Source: Ruminococcus sp. (GTDB taxonomy: Bacteria; Bacillota; Clostridia; Oscillospirales; Acutalibacteraceae). From it: a stretch of 48,902 bases of DNA. Shown here in pieces: positions 40,703 through 47,920 of the stretch. The first letter of the stretch is position 1, and each line of letters opens with the position of its first letter. The notes beneath the pieces were generated by a model. That model was not told the DNA's origin and made no database searches. It saw nothing but the letters and a program-made list of their open reading frames with translations. The stretch covers positions 1 to 48,902 of the forward strand of contig JAFQRC010000015.1 of the NCBI GenBank assembly GCA_017410265.1, given 5' to 3'. Both the position numbers and the translations under genes were made by a program.

Positions 40703-43090
40703 ATGGATATTTTAAAAAGAATTCAAAACGAAATAGTCTATATAGACGGAGGACTGGGCTCATCGCTTATTAAGATGGGCTTGCCTTCTGGTATGGCTCC
40801 TGAAAAGTGGAACATTAAAGAGCCGGAAAATATCATTTCCCTTCATAAAGCGTACATCGACGCAGGGGCACAGATACTCACTACTAACACTTTCGGTGCA
40901 AATGAGCTGAAACTCGAGGACGATGAGTATTCTTTAGAGGAGCTTGTGAGCAGTGCTGTTGATAATGCAAAAAAAGCTATACTTGAGAGCTCAAAGGTAC
41001 AGGGTGAAGATGTCTATGTCGGACTGTCTGTCGGTCCGTGTGGAAAGTTACTCGAGCCACTGGGTGAGCTTAAATTTGAGGACGCTGTGAGTGCTTTTTC
41101 AAAGACGATTAAACTCGGCGAAAAAGCGGGAGCTGACCTTATTATAGTCGAAACAATGAGCGATACATATGAGGCAAAGGCGGCTTTACTTGCGGCTAAG
41201 GAAAGTTGCAATTTGCCTGTTTTTGTCAGTGTTGCTTATGATGAAAAAGGAAAGCTGATGACAGGTGCTGACCCGAGTGCTGTTATTGCTATGCTTGAAG
41301 GTCTTAAAGCTGATGCTATCGGTATCAACTGCGGTTTAGGCCCTCACCAGATGAAAGAAATCGCGAAGACTTATGTAGAGCTTTCATCTATACCTGTTTT
41401 TGTCAGCCCGAATGCAGGTATGCCGAAAAGTGTTGACGGTAAAACTGTCTACGATGTAGACGCTCAGGAATTTTCGTGCGTGATGAAAGAAATCGCTGAG
41501 CTTGGTGTGCACGGTCTGGGCGGTTGTTGCGGTACAACACCTGAATACATAAAAGCAACAGTTGAAAAAACAAAAGACTTAAAAGCAGAAGAGATAACAA
41601 AGAAAAATCGCACTGTAGTGTCATCGTACACTAAGGCGGTTGAGTTTGAAAAAGCTCCGGTTATTGTCGGCGAGCGTATAAATCCTACAGGTAAGAAAAA
41701 GCTCAAGGAAGCTTTAAGAGAAAACCGACTTGACTATATTCTGAATGAAGCTGTTTCTCAGCAGGACAAGGGAGCAAAGGTGCTTGATATCAATGTCGGT
41801 CTGCCTGAAATCGACGAAGTAAAAATGCTCACTGATACAGTAAAAGCAGTGCAGGCTGTGTCTGATTTACCGCTTCAGCTTGATTCTTCTGACCCTGTAG
41901 CACTAGAGCAGGCGATGCGTATATATAACGGCAAGCCGATGATAAATTCCGTCAACGGAAAGCAGAGTAGTATGGACAGCATCTTCCCGCTTGTTAAAAA
42001 ATACGGCGGTGTTGTTGTCGCACTCACACTTGATGAAAATGGTATTCCGAAAACTGCCGATGAGCGTGTTGCTATCGCAGAAAAGATAATTAGTGAAGCG
42101 AAAAAGTACGGCATTGATAAAAAGGATATCGTAGTCGATGCGCTTGCTATGGCGGTAAGCTCTGACAAAAACAGCGCAAAGACTACCATAGAGTCTGTCA
42201 GAAAGCTGACAGAAGAAGTAGGTGTGAATACGATTTTAGGTGTGTCGAATATCTCATTCGGTCTGCCGAATCGCGAGATGCTCAATTCGAGTTTTCTCAC
42301 CTTGTGCTTTGAAAACGGGCTTTCTTCAGCGATTATGAATCCGCTGTCAAATAAGATGATGGAGGCATATTACAGCTTCTGTGCGCTAAAAGGACTTGAT
42401 GATAATTTTGAGTCATATATTGCGTTTGCAAACGGCGAGGAAGTTGCTGTTTCTAAGGCTGAAAACGCGGGTGATATGACCCTTAGTTACGCTATCGAAA
42501 AAGGTTTTTCGCAAAAAGCGTATGATATCGCGCTTTCACTTTTAGGTAGTGAAAATCCGCTTGATATAATAAATCAGAAAATCATTCCTGCGCTCAACAC
42601 AGTGGGCGAGGGCTTTGAGAAAAACACTGTGTTTTTGCCACAGCTATTGATGAGTGCGGAATCAGCAAAGTCAGCTTTCGACGCGGTGAAAACCGCGATT
42701 AAAGAAAGCGGAGAGAAAACTTCTTACAAAGTAGTGCTTGCAACTGTCGAGGGCGATATCCACGACATCGGCAAAAATATCGTCAAGGTACTGCTCGAAA
42801 ACTACGGCTTTGAGGTCATTGACCTTGGCAGAGATGTAAAGCCTGATGTAGTTTTAAACGCTATTATTGAAAACGATATTACACTTGTCGGACTTTCTGC
42901 GCTGATGACAACTACTGTTGTTGCTATGGAAGAAACGATAAAGCTGATAAAAGAAAAAGCGCCACAGTGTAAGGTAGTTGTCGGCGGTGCAGTGCTGACT
43001 CAGGAGTACGCTGATATGATAGGTGCTGACCACTACGCAAAGGACGCTATGGAAACCGTGCGTTATGCACAGACACATTTCGGAAAATGA
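40703..43090 (+). CDS. metH: Cobalamin-dependent methionine synthase lacking the activation domain
   Basis: A 795-residue enzyme transferring methyl from methyl-THF to homocysteine via cob(I)alamin. The homocysteine domain (1-290) has IDGGLGSSLIKMG, TNTFGAN and zinc cysteines in GINCGLGP and LGGCCGTTPEYI. The pterin domain follows (ERINPTGKKKLKEAL, DINVGLPEID, PLQLDSSDP). A helical cap and B12-binding domain end the protein with EGDIHDIGKNIVKVLLENYG. The final 330-residue activation domain of E. coli MetH is missing and is encoded by the previous gene. The start at 40703 is set by homology; the frame upstream overlaps the previous gene. No cobalamin riboswitch is visible. Confidence 0.96.
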   Translation: MDILKRIQNEIVYIDGGLGSSLIKMGLPSGMAPEKWNIKEPENIISLHKAYIDAGAQILTTNTFGANELKLEDDEYSLEELVSSAVDNAKKAILESSKVQGEDVYVGLSVGPCGKLLEPLGELKFEDAVSAFSKTIKLGEKAGADLIIVETMSDTYEAKAALLAAKESCNLPVFVSVAYDEKGKLMTGADPSAVIAMLEGLKADAIGINCGLGPHQMKEIAKTYVELSSIPVFVSPNAGMPKSVDGKTVYDVDAQEFSCVMKEIAELGVHGLGGCCGTTPEYIKATVEKTKDLKAEEITKKNRTVVSSYTKAVEFEKAPVIVGERINPTGKKKLKEALRENRLDYILNEAVSQQDKGAKVLDINVGLPEIDEVKMLTDTVKAVQAVSDLPLQLDSSDPVALEQAMRIYNGKPMINSVNGKQSSMDSIFPLVKKYGGVVVALTLDENGIPKTADERVAIAEKIISEAKKYGIDKKDIVVDALAMAVSSDKNSAKTTIESVRKLTEEVGVNTILGVSNISFGLPNREMLNSSFLTLCFENGLSSAIMNPLSNKMMEAYYSFCALKGLDDNFESYIAFANGEEVAVSKAENAGDMTLSYAIEKGFSQKAYDIALSLLGSENPLDIINQKIIPALNTVGEGFEKNTVFLPQLLMSAESAKSAFDAVKTAIKESGEKTSYKVVLATVEGDIHDIGKNIVKVLLENYGFEVIDLGRDVKPDVVLNAIIENDITLVGLSALMTTTVVAMEETIKLIKEKAPQCKVVVGGAVLTQEYADMIGADHYAKDAMETVRYAQTHFGK

Positions 43091-43091
43091 T

Positions 43092-43754
43092 ATGAGCGAG
43101 CTTAGAGTACTTTTTGAGGACGAATATTTAATCTCTGTCATAAAGCCGTACGGGGTGCTGTCCCAAGGCAACGAAAACACTAAAAGCATAGTTGACGACA
43201 TCTCCTCTTATCTGACAGAAAAGGGCGAGCGTGGTGAAATTTTCGTTATTCATAGACTGGACAAAACAACAGGCGGAGTGATGGTTTTTGCTAAAACTAA
43301 GGAAGCTACCGCGAAAATGAGTGCTATAGTGCAAAATGGTGAGTTTCACAAGGTGTATAACGCTGTGGTATGTGGTGAAATCGAGGAAAAATCGGGTAAA
43401 CTTTGGGACCTTTTGTATCACGATAAGGGCAGAAACAAAACCTATGTTGTAAAGCGCGAGCGCAAGGGTGTGAAAAAAGCAGGGCTTTCCTATAATGTGC
43501 TTAGCGTAAAAGATTTTTCAGGGGCGAAGGTGAGCAAGGTCGAGGTGCAATTACACACGGGCAGGACTCACCAGATACGCGTGCAGTTTGCCTTCCGTAA
43601 GCATCCGCTCGTCGGAGATAAAAAATACGGCTGTACAGTTTCGTATAAAAACATCGCGCTTTGGTCAAAAGAGATAAGCTTTATCCACCCGATGAAAAAC
43701 GAACTCTTAACAGTATCGGCTGAGCCTGAGAGTGAGATATTTGATATTTTTTAA
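43092..43754 (+). CDS. RluA/RluD-family pseudouridine synthase
   Basis: A 220-residue RNA-modifying enzyme. The catalytic aspartate is in FVIHRLDKTTGGVMVFAKT, followed by FHKVYNAVV, LHTGRTHQIRVQFAFRKHPLVGDKKYG and ISFIHPM, all typical of the RluA family. It lacks an N-terminal S4 domain, like the shorter RluA/TruC-type enzymes, so the target could be rRNA or tRNA. The start at 43092 is one base past the metH stop, so translation is probably coupled; the larger frame upstream lies within metH. Confidence 0.9.
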   Translation: MSELRVLFEDEYLISVIKPYGVLSQGNENTKSIVDDISSYLTEKGERGEIFVIHRLDKTTGGVMVFAKTKEATAKMSAIVQNGEFHKVYNAVVCGEIEEKSGKLWDLLYHDKGRNKTYVVKRERKGVKKAGLSYNVLSVKDFSGAKVSKVEVQLHTGRTHQIRVQFAFRKHPLVGDKKYGCTVSYKNIALWSKEISFIHPMKNELLTVSAEPESEIFDIF

Positions 43755-43762
43755 CTAAATTG

Positions 43763-43797
43763 AGCGTCTGAGAATAAACTCGGACGCTTATTTTTTT
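43763..43797 (+). terminator. Terminator of the metF-metH unit
   Basis: AGCGTCTGAG pairs with CTCGGACGCT around six bases, then a run of T. Confidence 0.87.
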
Positions 43798-43798
43798 C

Positions 43799-43827
43799 TT
43801 GACCAGAGCCGAGCGTTATTCTATAAT
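43799..43827 (+). promoter_or_regulatory. Promoter of the yedE operon
   Basis: TTGACC (43799-43804) and TATAAT (43822-43827) are 17 bases apart, 39 bases before the start codon. Confidence 0.7.
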
Positions 43828-43838
43828 AAGAATAACGC
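43813..43838. promoter_or_regulatory. Perfect inverted repeat over the yedE -10 box
   Basis: Arms GCGTTATTCT (43813-43822) and AGAATAACGC (43829-43838) are exact reverse complements separated by six bases. The repeat spans the -10 and the start of transcription, the usual place for a repressor operator. No regulator gene is adjacent. Confidence 0.6.
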
Positions 43839-43866
43839 TAATACTTTTATAAAAAGGAGAGATAGT

Positions 43867-44964
43867 ATGAAAAAAGTTAATTGGTGGGTTGTTATTAGCG
43901 GCGTCTGCGTCGGTATAGCTTCACTTGTTCTGACACTTTTAGGTAACCCGAAGAATATGGGCTTTTGTATCGCTTGTTTTGAGCGTGATATCGCAGGTGC
44001 GCTGTCGCTTCACTCAGCCGCAAAGGTTCAGTACCTCCGCCCTGAGATTATGGGTATTGTACTCGGAGCGTTTATCATCGCGTTGATAACAAAGGAATTC
44101 AAGCCAAAAGCAGGTTCATCACCTGCGACCCGTTTTGTTTTGGGTGCAGTTGTTATGATTGGTGCGCTCGCGTTCCTTGGTTGTCCACTGAGAATGGTTA
44201 TCCGTATCGGTGGTGGCGATGTAAATGCGATGATAGCTCTGCTGGGTTTTGTACTCGGTGTGTTTATCGGTACAATTTTCCTAAAGCGCGGATTTAACCT
44301 AAAGCGTGCATATAACGCTCCTCTGGTTGAGGGTTATACTATGCCGACTATTTCGCTTGCTTTGGTTGTAGTCGGACTGATTGCTCCTGTTGCTATCAAG
44401 ATGAGTGTTGAGGGTCCCGGCTCAATGCACGCACCTTTCCTTATTGCTTTAGCTATTGCTTTAGTTGTCGGTGCACTCGCTCAGAAATCCCGTCTTTGTA
44501 TGGTCGGCGGTGTGAGAGATGCGATTCTCTTCGGTGATTTCAAGCTTCTCTACGGCTTTGTTGCTATCATTGTGACTATTATTATCGGAAACCTGATTTT
44601 AGGTAACTTCAAGCTTTCAATGCTCAGCCAGCCTATCGCTCATAGTAGCACTCTCTGGAATGTACTCGGTATGATGGTTGTCGGCTGGGGCAGTGTACTC
44701 TTGGGTGGTTGTCCACTTCGACAGCTTGTGCTAGCGGGTGAGGGCAACGGCGATTGTGCTGTGACTGTTTTTGGTATGATTATCGGTGCGGCTATGTCCC
44801 ACAATTTCGGTTGGGCAGGTAATCCTGACTCAACAAATGAGCTCGGCGAATACATTGTCGGCGGTATTTCAAATGGCGGTAAAATCGCAGTTATTGTATG
44901 TATCGCGATTGTGCTAGTTGTTTCCCTTGTGAACTCTAAAAAGGAGGCTAAAAGTAATGGTTGA
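43867..44964 (+). CDS. yedE: YedE-family putative selenium/sulfur transporter
   Basis: A 365-residue membrane protein with about ten spans in two YeeE/YedE repeats. Each repeat carries the family signature of a glycine-rich turn with a cysteine: FLGCPLRMVIRIGGGD in the first and LLGGCPLRQLVLAGEG in the second, and the start has GFCIACFERDIAGAL. The conserved cysteines line the thiosulfate path in the related YeeE. With TusA/YedF-like and DUF3343 genes downstream it forms the trio often linked to selenium use. Whether the cargo is selenium or sulfur cannot be read here; no selA, selB or selD is in the window. RBS AGGAGAG. Confidence 0.9.
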   Translation: MKKVNWWVVISGVCVGIASLVLTLLGNPKNMGFCIACFERDIAGALSLHSAAKVQYLRPEIMGIVLGAFIIALITKEFKPKAGSSPATRFVLGAVVMIGALAFLGCPLRMVIRIGGGDVNAMIALLGFVLGVFIGTIFLKRGFNLKRAYNAPLVEGYTMPTISLALVVVGLIAPVAIKMSVEGPGSMHAPFLIALAIALVVGALAQKSRLCMVGGVRDAILFGDFKLLYGFVAIIVTIIIGNLILGNFKLSMLSQPIAHSSTLWNVLGMMVVGWGSVLLGGCPLRQLVLAGEGNGDCAVTVFGMIIGAAMSHNFGWAGNPDSTNELGEYIVGGISNGGKIAVIVCIAIVLVVSLVNSKKEAKSNG

Positions 44965-45160
44965 TGCTAGAGGTTTATTGTGCCCGATGCCTGTCATTAT
45001 GGTGCAAAAAGAAGTTAAAGCAAACGCTCCTCAGACTTTAGAAGTTTTAGTAGACGATGTTTGTGCTAAGGAAAATGTGACCCGTTTTGGTAAAAGTCAA
45101 GGATATAAGGTAGCAGTTTCTGACACAGACGACGGCTACAAGCTCACATTCACAAAATGA
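44957..45160 (+). CDS. TusA/YedF-like sulfurtransferase
   Basis: A 67-residue TusA-fold protein with the catalytic cysteine in RGLLCPMPVIMVQKE, the CPxP motif that carries persulfide or perselenide. The rest (TLEVLVDDVCAKENVTRFGK, GYKVAVSDTDDGYKLTF) matches the family alpha/beta sandwich. It overlaps the yedE end by eight bases and has GGAGG inside yedE, so the two are translationally coupled. YedF in full-length form has an extra DsrE-like domain that is missing here. Confidence 0.9.
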   Translation: MVDARGLLCPMPVIMVQKEVKANAPQTLEVLVDDVCAKENVTRFGKSQGYKVAVSDTDDGYKLTFTK

Positions 45161-45390
45161 TTGTCATAACATTTTTTACTCATCACTCTGCACAGACAAC
45201 ACATAAGATGCTCATTAATGCGGGAATAAGCTCAAAGATGGCACCTGTACCGAGAAGTTTGAGTTCTTCGTGCGGAAGTTGTGTTTTTGCAGAAGTTGAT
45301 GAGATTGATTTTGAGTTACTCGACGAAGACTTTGAAGCTGTCTATAAGGAGGACGGCAGAAAGTACATAAAAATTCACAGTAACGAATAA
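45157..45390 (+). CDS. DUF3343 small protein
   Basis: A 77-residue protein of the DUF3343 family. It begins IVITFFTHHSAQTTHKML and has two cysteines in APVPRSLSSSCGSCVFAEV, a CxxC that could hold or pass a sulfur or selenium atom. These proteins nearly always follow a tusA-like gene in yedE clusters. The start overlaps the stop of the previous gene (ATGA). Proposed role: carrier or adaptor with the TusA-like protein; not established. Confidence 0.82.
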   Translation: MIVITFFTHHSAQTTHKMLINAGISSKMAPVPRSLSSSCGSCVFAEVDEIDFELLDEDFEAVYKEDGRKYIKIHSNE

Positions 45391-45392
45391 AG

Positions 45393-45431
45393 AAAACGCC
45401 AGCCTGACGGTTAGATTTGGGCTGGCGTTTT
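45393..45431. terminator. Strong bidirectional terminator
   Basis: AAAACGCCAGCC pairs with GGCTGGCGTTTT across 15 bases. It ends the yedE operon and also faces reverse-strand transcripts of the repeat region. Confidence 0.88.
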
Positions 45432-45448
45432 ATGTTGTTTTATCATTA

Positions 45449-45529
45449 CTTTCGTCGATGTGTAGTGCATCTCCTCGGCATACTCGCCTTCAAGAGTGCC
45501 GCAGGTTCGACATATTCAGGTTCAAAAAA
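45449..45529 (-). repeat. tRNA-associated structured repeat, copy i (partial)
   Basis: On the reverse strand this copy follows a T run and reads GAACCTGAATATGTCGAACC, then a hairpin closed by CGGCA/TGCCG around CTCTTGAAGGCGAG, then GATG...CATC and CGACGAAAG. It lacks the tRNA-like 3' half found in copies ii and iii. Confidence 0.6.
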
Positions 45530-45596
45530 TGGGGCCCCCGAAATCTGTGATTTTGGGGAGAGGAGGAGCGACAGTAAGGTCATGCGACTATTTTAT

Positions 45597-45631
45597 AAAA
45601 AATCGTCGCAGACCTTTTGGGTCCGCGACGA
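45597..45631 (-). terminator. Terminator after repeat copy ii
   Basis: TCGTCGCAGACC pairs with GGTCCGCGACGA around TTTT/GG; read on the reverse strand it ends in six T. It directly follows the CCA of copy ii. Confidence 0.82.
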
Positions 45632-45633
45632 CG

Positions 45634-45838
45634 TGGTCCGAGTGAGGTGACTTGAACACCTAAGTAATGTACGATTGCCTCGTCTTACCCCCATTGTGGG
45701 AATATTGGTGTTTCATCTTCGCTCTCGCTAAAAACGCTTCACTGGAGCGTTTTTACCTTCGAAAAATTCGTTCCAAATTTTTCTCGGTACACTCGCCTTC
45801 AAGAGTACCGCAGGTTCGACATGTTTCAGTTCAAAAAA
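45634..45838 (-). repeat. tRNA-associated structured repeat, copy ii, ending in a tRNA-like 3' half
   Basis: Reverse strand, in order: GAACTGAAACATGTCGAACC; a hairpin closed by CGGTA/TACCG around CTCTTGAAGGCGAG; hairpin GAAAAATT/AATTTTTC; hairpin AAAAACGCT/AGCGTTTTT; GCGAGAGCGAAGATGAA; CCCACAATGGGGGTAAGACG; and a tRNA-like end with T arm AGGTG-TTCAAGT-CACCT, acceptor CACTCGG and ACCA. No tRNA 5' half, D arm or anticodon arm can be formed. The acceptor strand is identical to that of tRNA-Pro(GGG) just upstream. Confidence 0.7.
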
Positions 45839-45867
45839 GTAATGGTGCCCTTGCGGACACCACTACT
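45833..45867 (-). terminator. Terminator of tRNA-Pro
   Basis: On the reverse strand AGTAGTGGTGTCC pairs with GGGCACCATTACT around GCAA, followed by six T. Confidence 0.82.
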
Positions 45868-45872
45868 TTTTT

Positions 45873-45949
45873 TGGTCCGAGTGACAGGAGTCGAACCTGC
45901 GGCCTCTTGAACCCCATTCAAGCGCGCTACCAAACTGCGCCACACCCGG
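45873..45949 (-). tRNA. tRNA-Pro (anticodon GGG), CCA encoded
   Basis: All arms fold: acceptor CCGGGTG with CACTCGG, D arm GCGC-AGTTTGGTA-GCGC, anticodon stem CTTGA/TCAAG with loop ATGGGGT giving anticodon GGG, and T arm around TTCGACT. Discriminator A and an encoded CCA follow. It decodes CCC. Many spurious forward frames across this gene are only its complement. Confidence 0.92.
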
Positions 45950-46048
45950 AAATTATATTACTAAGCATTATATATCTTAATTGAGGTTTAGTCAATGCTA
46001 AAACTTCCTTAAAATACAAGAGCTGTGACTTTTCACATCACATTATTG

Positions 46049-46076
46049 TTGAACTTTTTGCAACTAATGGTATAAT
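46049..46076 (+). promoter_or_regulatory. Promoter of the dockerin surface protein gene
   Basis: TTGAAC (46049-46054) and TATAAT (46071-46076) are 16 bases apart, 28 bases before the start. Confidence 0.6.
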
Positions 46077-46104
46077 GAAAAGGGAACGAAACGGAGGTTT
46101 TGCT

Positions 46105-47586
46105 ATGAAAAAAATTCTTTCATTGCTTTTGTGCTTCGTGATTATTGTGGCGACATTTCCTGTTGCTGTGACTAGCATTACCGCTGGTGCGGCAACTACT
46201 CTGTTTTTGGAAGAAGAATACGACGCACAGCTGAGTTGTACTGACGATAAGTTGTACTACTCCTTTTGTGCACCGTACGACGGATACTTTGAGTTTTATT
46301 CTGTCAGCGACTTTGACCTTTTTGTTACAGTAACTGACCAAAACGGAAGTTTTATAACAAGTGACGACAACAGCAATCGCGGTGGTGATTTCAAAGCAAC
46401 CGTATATATGCAAAAGGGCAATGTATACATATTTGAGGTTACGGCTTTTTCTGTTTTTTATGATGGCAGATTTTCTGCGTATATCAAGGAGTCTGCATTC
46501 GCTGTTACTAAGCTCGAAGTAAAAAAACTTCCTTTGAAGCTACAGTACGAATACGGCACAATTGTCTACGATATAGACTACTCGGGATTAGAGCTTACAG
46601 CCACTATGCAAAACGGAAATACTGCCGATTTCTGCTACGATACAGATAATAAAAACATCAACGGTATTCCGCTTGTGTTCAAGGTGGATTATTTCTCAAC
46701 ATCTGCTGTCGTAGAGATAACCTGCGGTTCGGCAAAGACGAGTTTTGAGCTTGAAATTCTGCCGTCACAAATCAGAAGCATCGAGCTGATTAACCCGCAG
46801 ACTGTGAATTTATATGAAAACAGCGGTGGTTACTATGATGATAAAAAAAACTACTATCACTATTATTATGAAGCACCGCGGTTTGATGTGATTGTTACCT
46901 ATGCCGATGGTACTTTAGAATGCACCGATACTACAAAGACAATTAACGGTGAGCAGTTTTATATCTACGACAACCAGTTTACTGACCATTTCACACTTGG
47001 CGAAAACACAGCATATGTTGAGCTTATGGGTGCTCAGACAAACTTTACTGTTAAAGTGCTCAAGACACCTGTCACAGCTTGCGATGTGATTAATGCCCCA
47101 AAAAAGCAGTATACAATATATGATGAGGACTACATCTCGTTTAATGAGTATACCGACAGGTTCACTTTATATGCACTTGATTTGAGTGGGCTTGAATTCA
47201 CTTTGGGATTTGAAGACGGTACACAAAAAACCTACACAGACGCTGATGTTGACCTTGAGTCGGATACAATAGACGGCGAAAGATTCTATGTGTTGCCGTG
47301 TGAAATAACAGGCGTTGGTACATATCCGGTGACATTCAACTTCAAAGGCTACGATATCAGCTTTTATACAAGAATAGGGGATACAGATACTGTGTTTGGA
47401 GATGCTGATGGTGACAGAGATGTTTCTGTGCTTGATGCAGCCGCAATACAGATGCATCTGGTGGGCAAACTCCCCCTCTCAGATACCAAGCTTTGCTTGT
47501 GTGACACAGATATCGACGGCGAAGTTTCGGTTTTAGATGCATCAAAAATCCAGATGTTTCTGGCAGGTTTGATTGAAAGTATATAG
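46105..47586 (+). CDS. Secreted protein with C-terminal dockerin
   Basis: A 493-residue exported protein from the ATG at 46105 (GGAGG upstream). After the signal peptide is a beta domain like the PPC (bacterial pre-peptidase C-terminal) fold (YDAQLSCTDDKLYYSFCAPY to FEVTAF), then two or three bacterial Ig-like units with repeated wording: LELTATMQNGN, FDVIVTYADGT and LEFTLGFEDGT, each followed by an INGxxF or IDGERF phrase. The last 65 residues are a dockerin with GDADGDRDVSVLDAAAIQM and CDTDIDGEVSVLDASKIQM. No catalytic domain is evident, so it may be a structural or adhesive cellulosome-type component. Own promoter and terminator. Confidence 0.85.
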   Translation: MKKILSLLLCFVIIVATFPVAVTSITAGAATTLFLEEEYDAQLSCTDDKLYYSFCAPYDGYFEFYSVSDFDLFVTVTDQNGSFITSDDNSNRGGDFKATVYMQKGNVYIFEVTAFSVFYDGRFSAYIKESAFAVTKLEVKKLPLKLQYEYGTIVYDIDYSGLELTATMQNGNTADFCYDTDNKNINGIPLVFKVDYFSTSAVVEITCGSAKTSFELEILPSQIRSIELINPQTVNLYENSGGYYDDKKNYYHYYYEAPRFDVIVTYADGTLECTDTTKTINGEQFYIYDNQFTDHFTLGENTAYVELMGAQTNFTVKVLKTPVTACDVINAPKKQYTIYDEDYISFNEYTDRFTLYALDLSGLEFTLGFEDGTQKTYTDADVDLESDTIDGERFYVLPCEITGVGTYPVTFNFKGYDISFYTRIGDTDTVFGDADGDRDVSVLDAAAIQMHLVGKLPLSDTKLCLCDTDIDGEVSVLDASKIQMFLAGLIESI

Positions 47587-47594
47587 AGAACAAA

Positions 47595-47625
47595 AAAAGA
47601 GCAGCCCAAACTGCTCTTTTTCTTT
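47595..47625 (+). terminator. Terminator of the dockerin surface protein gene
   Basis: AAAAGAGCAG pairs with CTGCTCTTTT around CCCAAA, followed by TCTTT. Confidence 0.85.
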
Positions 47626-47693
47626 GCTTATTATACTGATAATCAGTCGTTGTCAGGGAAGAATTTATCGTGGATAGCTTCCACTGCTAAATC

Positions 47694-47869
47694 AGCCTCG
47701 CGCTTGAAGGCAAGTGTGTCGAGGAGATGTGGAAGCATCGACGAAGGTAAAAAGGCTCCTGTGGAGCGTTTTTAGCGAGAGCGAAGATGAACCTTAATAC
47801 TCCCACAATGAGGGTAAGACGAGGTAGCCGATAAATAACAAAGGTGCTCAAGTCACCTCACTCGGACCA
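47694..47869 (+). repeat. tRNA-associated structured repeat, copy iii, ending in a tRNA-like 3' half
   Basis: Forward-strand copy in the 334-base gap before the hydrolase gene. It has CCTCG...CGAGG closing CTTGAAGGCAAG, hairpin GATG-TGGAAG-CATC, CGACGAAGG, hairpin AAAAAGGCTCC/GGAGCGTTTTT, the conserved GCGAGAGCGAAGATGAA, CCCACAATGAGGGTAAGACG and a tRNA-like end AGGTG-CTCAAGT-CACCT-CACTCGG-ACCA. It is opposite in direction to copies i and ii, about 2 kb away. Confidence 0.68.
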
Positions 47870-47876
47870 GAAGAAG

Positions 47877-47906
47877 GTCAGTCTGTTATGTAGGCTGGCT
47901 TTTTTG
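47877..47906 (+). terminator. Terminator after repeat copy iii
   Basis: GTCAGTC pairs with GGCTGGC (two G-U pairs) across nine bases, followed by six T, right after the CCA-like end. Confidence 0.68.
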
Positions 47907-47920
47907 CTATATAGATATCT

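Noticed and set aside
45417..45650. A forward frame of 77 codons over repeat copy i, with a stretch HLLGILAFKSAAG that resembles the reverse frame of copy iii (HLLDTLAFKREA).
   Set aside because: The similarity follows from the repeated DNA. The copies keep hairpin pairing rather than reading frame, and copies ii and iii shift frame and change residues.
45634..45664. The tRNA-like 3' half considered as an attachment site left by an integrase.
   Set aside because: Only the last 11 bases match tRNA-Pro exactly and the T stem differs. No integrase gene is nearby, so an att duplication is not supported.
45449..45838. Repeat copies considered as tmRNA or a CRISPR array.
   Set aside because: There is no tag reading frame or tmRNA 5' half, and the copies are not short identical repeats with unique spacers.
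45667..45984. A forward frame of about 105 codons across the tRNA-Pro region.
   Set aside because: It reads the complement of tRNA-Pro(GGG) and repeat copy ii. Such antisense-of-tRNA frames are common spurious annotations; no ribosome site is present.
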